From JAAYHV01 sp035268985 (GTDB lineage Bacteria; Bacillota; Clostridia; Peptostreptococcales; Anaerovoracaceae), in NCBI GenBank assembly GCA_035268985.1, contig DATFJV010000132.1, positions 1-53,619 of the forward strand: a stretch of 53,619 nucleotides of DNA, given 5' to 3'. A program made the translations under genes and the position numbers. The first letter of the stretch is position 1. Each line of letters opens with the position of its first letter. The notes under the pieces are model-generated. The model worked only from the letters and a program-made list of their open reading frames with translations. It searched no databases and was not told the origin of the DNA. Of this stretch, positions 52,900 through 53,619 are shown in pieces.

Positions 52900-53619
52900 T
52901 TATTTGATGTAAAATATTTTAACATTACGACAATTTGTTAGGTATACCATAGTAGCATAGAAAATTTCAAAAGTTAAAACATCTCCGACTTCCAATTCAC
53001 CATTATAATCCTCCACATCAATTATAGTATGGTCACTTGAAGCTCCTAATATTTGTATACCTTCTTGCATTGGTTTAAGTTCAAACGGATCACCATAATC
53101 AACCTTACCTATCCCTAGCAATGCACGTCTTCTAATTCCTCTATCCTCATACACGGGTTTATGACCAAATGCATCTATTCCCAATTCTCCTATTGGATGC
53201 GTAGGTTTATCTTTAACTTCTATTACTTCTGATTTTAATACCAATGTATCCTTATGTAGACAAGACATATCATATCCAAAGAATCGCTCATTATCTTTGC
53301 CTAATATTACCCCTTCTCCTACTCTTAGCATATTTATTCTTTTTGGCATGTCACCATCCCATAATCTCATCAAGCTAGTTGTAGCTCCTCCTGAAATATA
53401 TTCAAGTTTTCTGCCTATTTTATTCTCAATTTTCTCTGCTATTTCAACTAATTCATCTAATTTATCTTTGGTTGGTAGAATTGAACCATAACAACCAAGG
53501 TTGGTCCCAACTCCAGATAACACAATATTATCCATCTCATTTTCTATTTTTGTTGCCACATCAACAAGTTCGCTCTTATTCCAAAATCCTTCTCTTAAAT
53601 CACCTAAATCAGCCATAAG
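52900..53619 (-). CDS. alanine/ornithine racemase family PLP enzyme, C-terminal part
   Basis: The frame is open to the window edge, so the N-terminal third (with the PLP lysine) lies outside. Visible are MADLGDLREGFWN, GVGTNLGCYGSILP, YISGGATTSLMRLW and RVGEGVILG, then a C-terminal domain (HPIGELGIDAFGH, RRALLGIGKVDYGD, GASSDHTIID). This block order is that of ornithine racemase (Orr, Clostridium type) rather than classical Alr. It makes D-ornithine for oxidative ornithine fermentation in Clostridia. The internal ATG at 53616 is not taken as the start. Confidence 0.85.
   Translation of the reverse strand, partial: LMADLGDLREGFWNKSELVDVATKIENEMDNIVLSGVGTNLGCYGSILPTKDKLDELVEIAEKIENKIGRKLEYISGGATTSLMRLWDGDMPKRINMLRVGEGVILGKDNERFFGYDMSCLHKDTLVLKSEVIEVKDKPTHPIGELGIDAFGHKPVYEDRGIRRRALLGIGKVDYGDPFELKPMQEGIQILGASSDHTIIDVEDYNGELEVGDVLTFEIFYATMVYLTNCRNVKIFYIK

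Noticed and set aside
1..53619. CRISPR array, prophage or intact insertion sequence
   Set aside because: No spaced direct repeats, phage genes or complete transposase were found; only the IS110 fragment remains.

Overview
The window is a 53.6 kb piece of an AT-rich genome with the gene content of an anaerobic low-GC Firmicute (Clostridia type). The evidence is a sigma-A/primase pair, RNase P RNA, a membrane pyrophosphatase, a TPP-riboswitch-controlled ThiT, a crotonase, an ornithine-racemase-like gene and Shine-Dalgarno sites of the AGGAGG type. I cannot name the genus.

Layout. Positions 1-11100 are mostly minus-strand housekeeping: a partial MATE exporter, rnpB, Nif3-like protein, trmK, rpoD, dnaG, a dGTPase-like HD protein, dut, a decayed IS110 fragment, an M16 peptidase, an MBL hydrolase, a YkvI-type membrane protein and an acidic unknown protein. 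Positions 11100-22700 hold pepF, nadK, rluD, a DUF975 protein, thiamine pyrophosphokinase, the TPP riboswitch with thiT, a crotonase, a patatin-like protein, a two-gene ABC exporter and a DEAD-box helicase. Positions 22700-29600 carry hppA, secG and a glycolytic run read as rpoN-gap-pgk-tpiA-secG. Positions 29700-34050 carry a DUF5320/DUF134 pair, trmL, a short homoserine dehydrogenase, a SEC-C protein and a hybrid histidine kinase.

The outstanding region is 34166-52728, a complete bacterial pyrrolysine and methylamine island. Read on the minus strand it is: unknown 309-codon ORF, mttC, mttB (internal UAG), mtbB (internal UAG), NhaC-like carrier, second corrinoid protein, UroD-type methyltransferase fused to a thioredoxin-like domain, corrinoid activation-domain protein, RACo-type ferredoxin/ATPase, pylB, pylC, pylSc, pylD, pylT (tRNA-Pyl), G3E/CobW GTPase and pylSn. 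A PocR-AraC regulator and a second UroD-like protein are transcribed divergently from it. The expected job is to take methyl groups from tri- and dimethylamine (MttB, MtbB) onto corrinoid proteins, keep the corrinoids reduced (RACo plus activation domain), pass the methyl on to an acceptor (UroD-type proteins) and make and charge pyrrolysine to decode the two in-frame UAG codons. No mtmB is present in the window.

The most unusual observation is that RACo, pylB, pylC and pylSc all end in UAG. In each case the AG of the stop is part of the next gene's Shine-Dalgarno. RACo, pylB and pylC also lie in one reading frame, separated only by UAG plus three sense codons. Pyrrolysine insertion at these codons would give RACo-PylB, PylB-PylC or even a 1323-residue RACo-PylB-PylC product, which suggests a possible feedback link between pyrrolysine supply and expression of its own pathway. 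Nine of the 51 genes whose ends are visible stop with UAG; three of these (M16 peptidase, patatin, secG) have a second stop within three codons.
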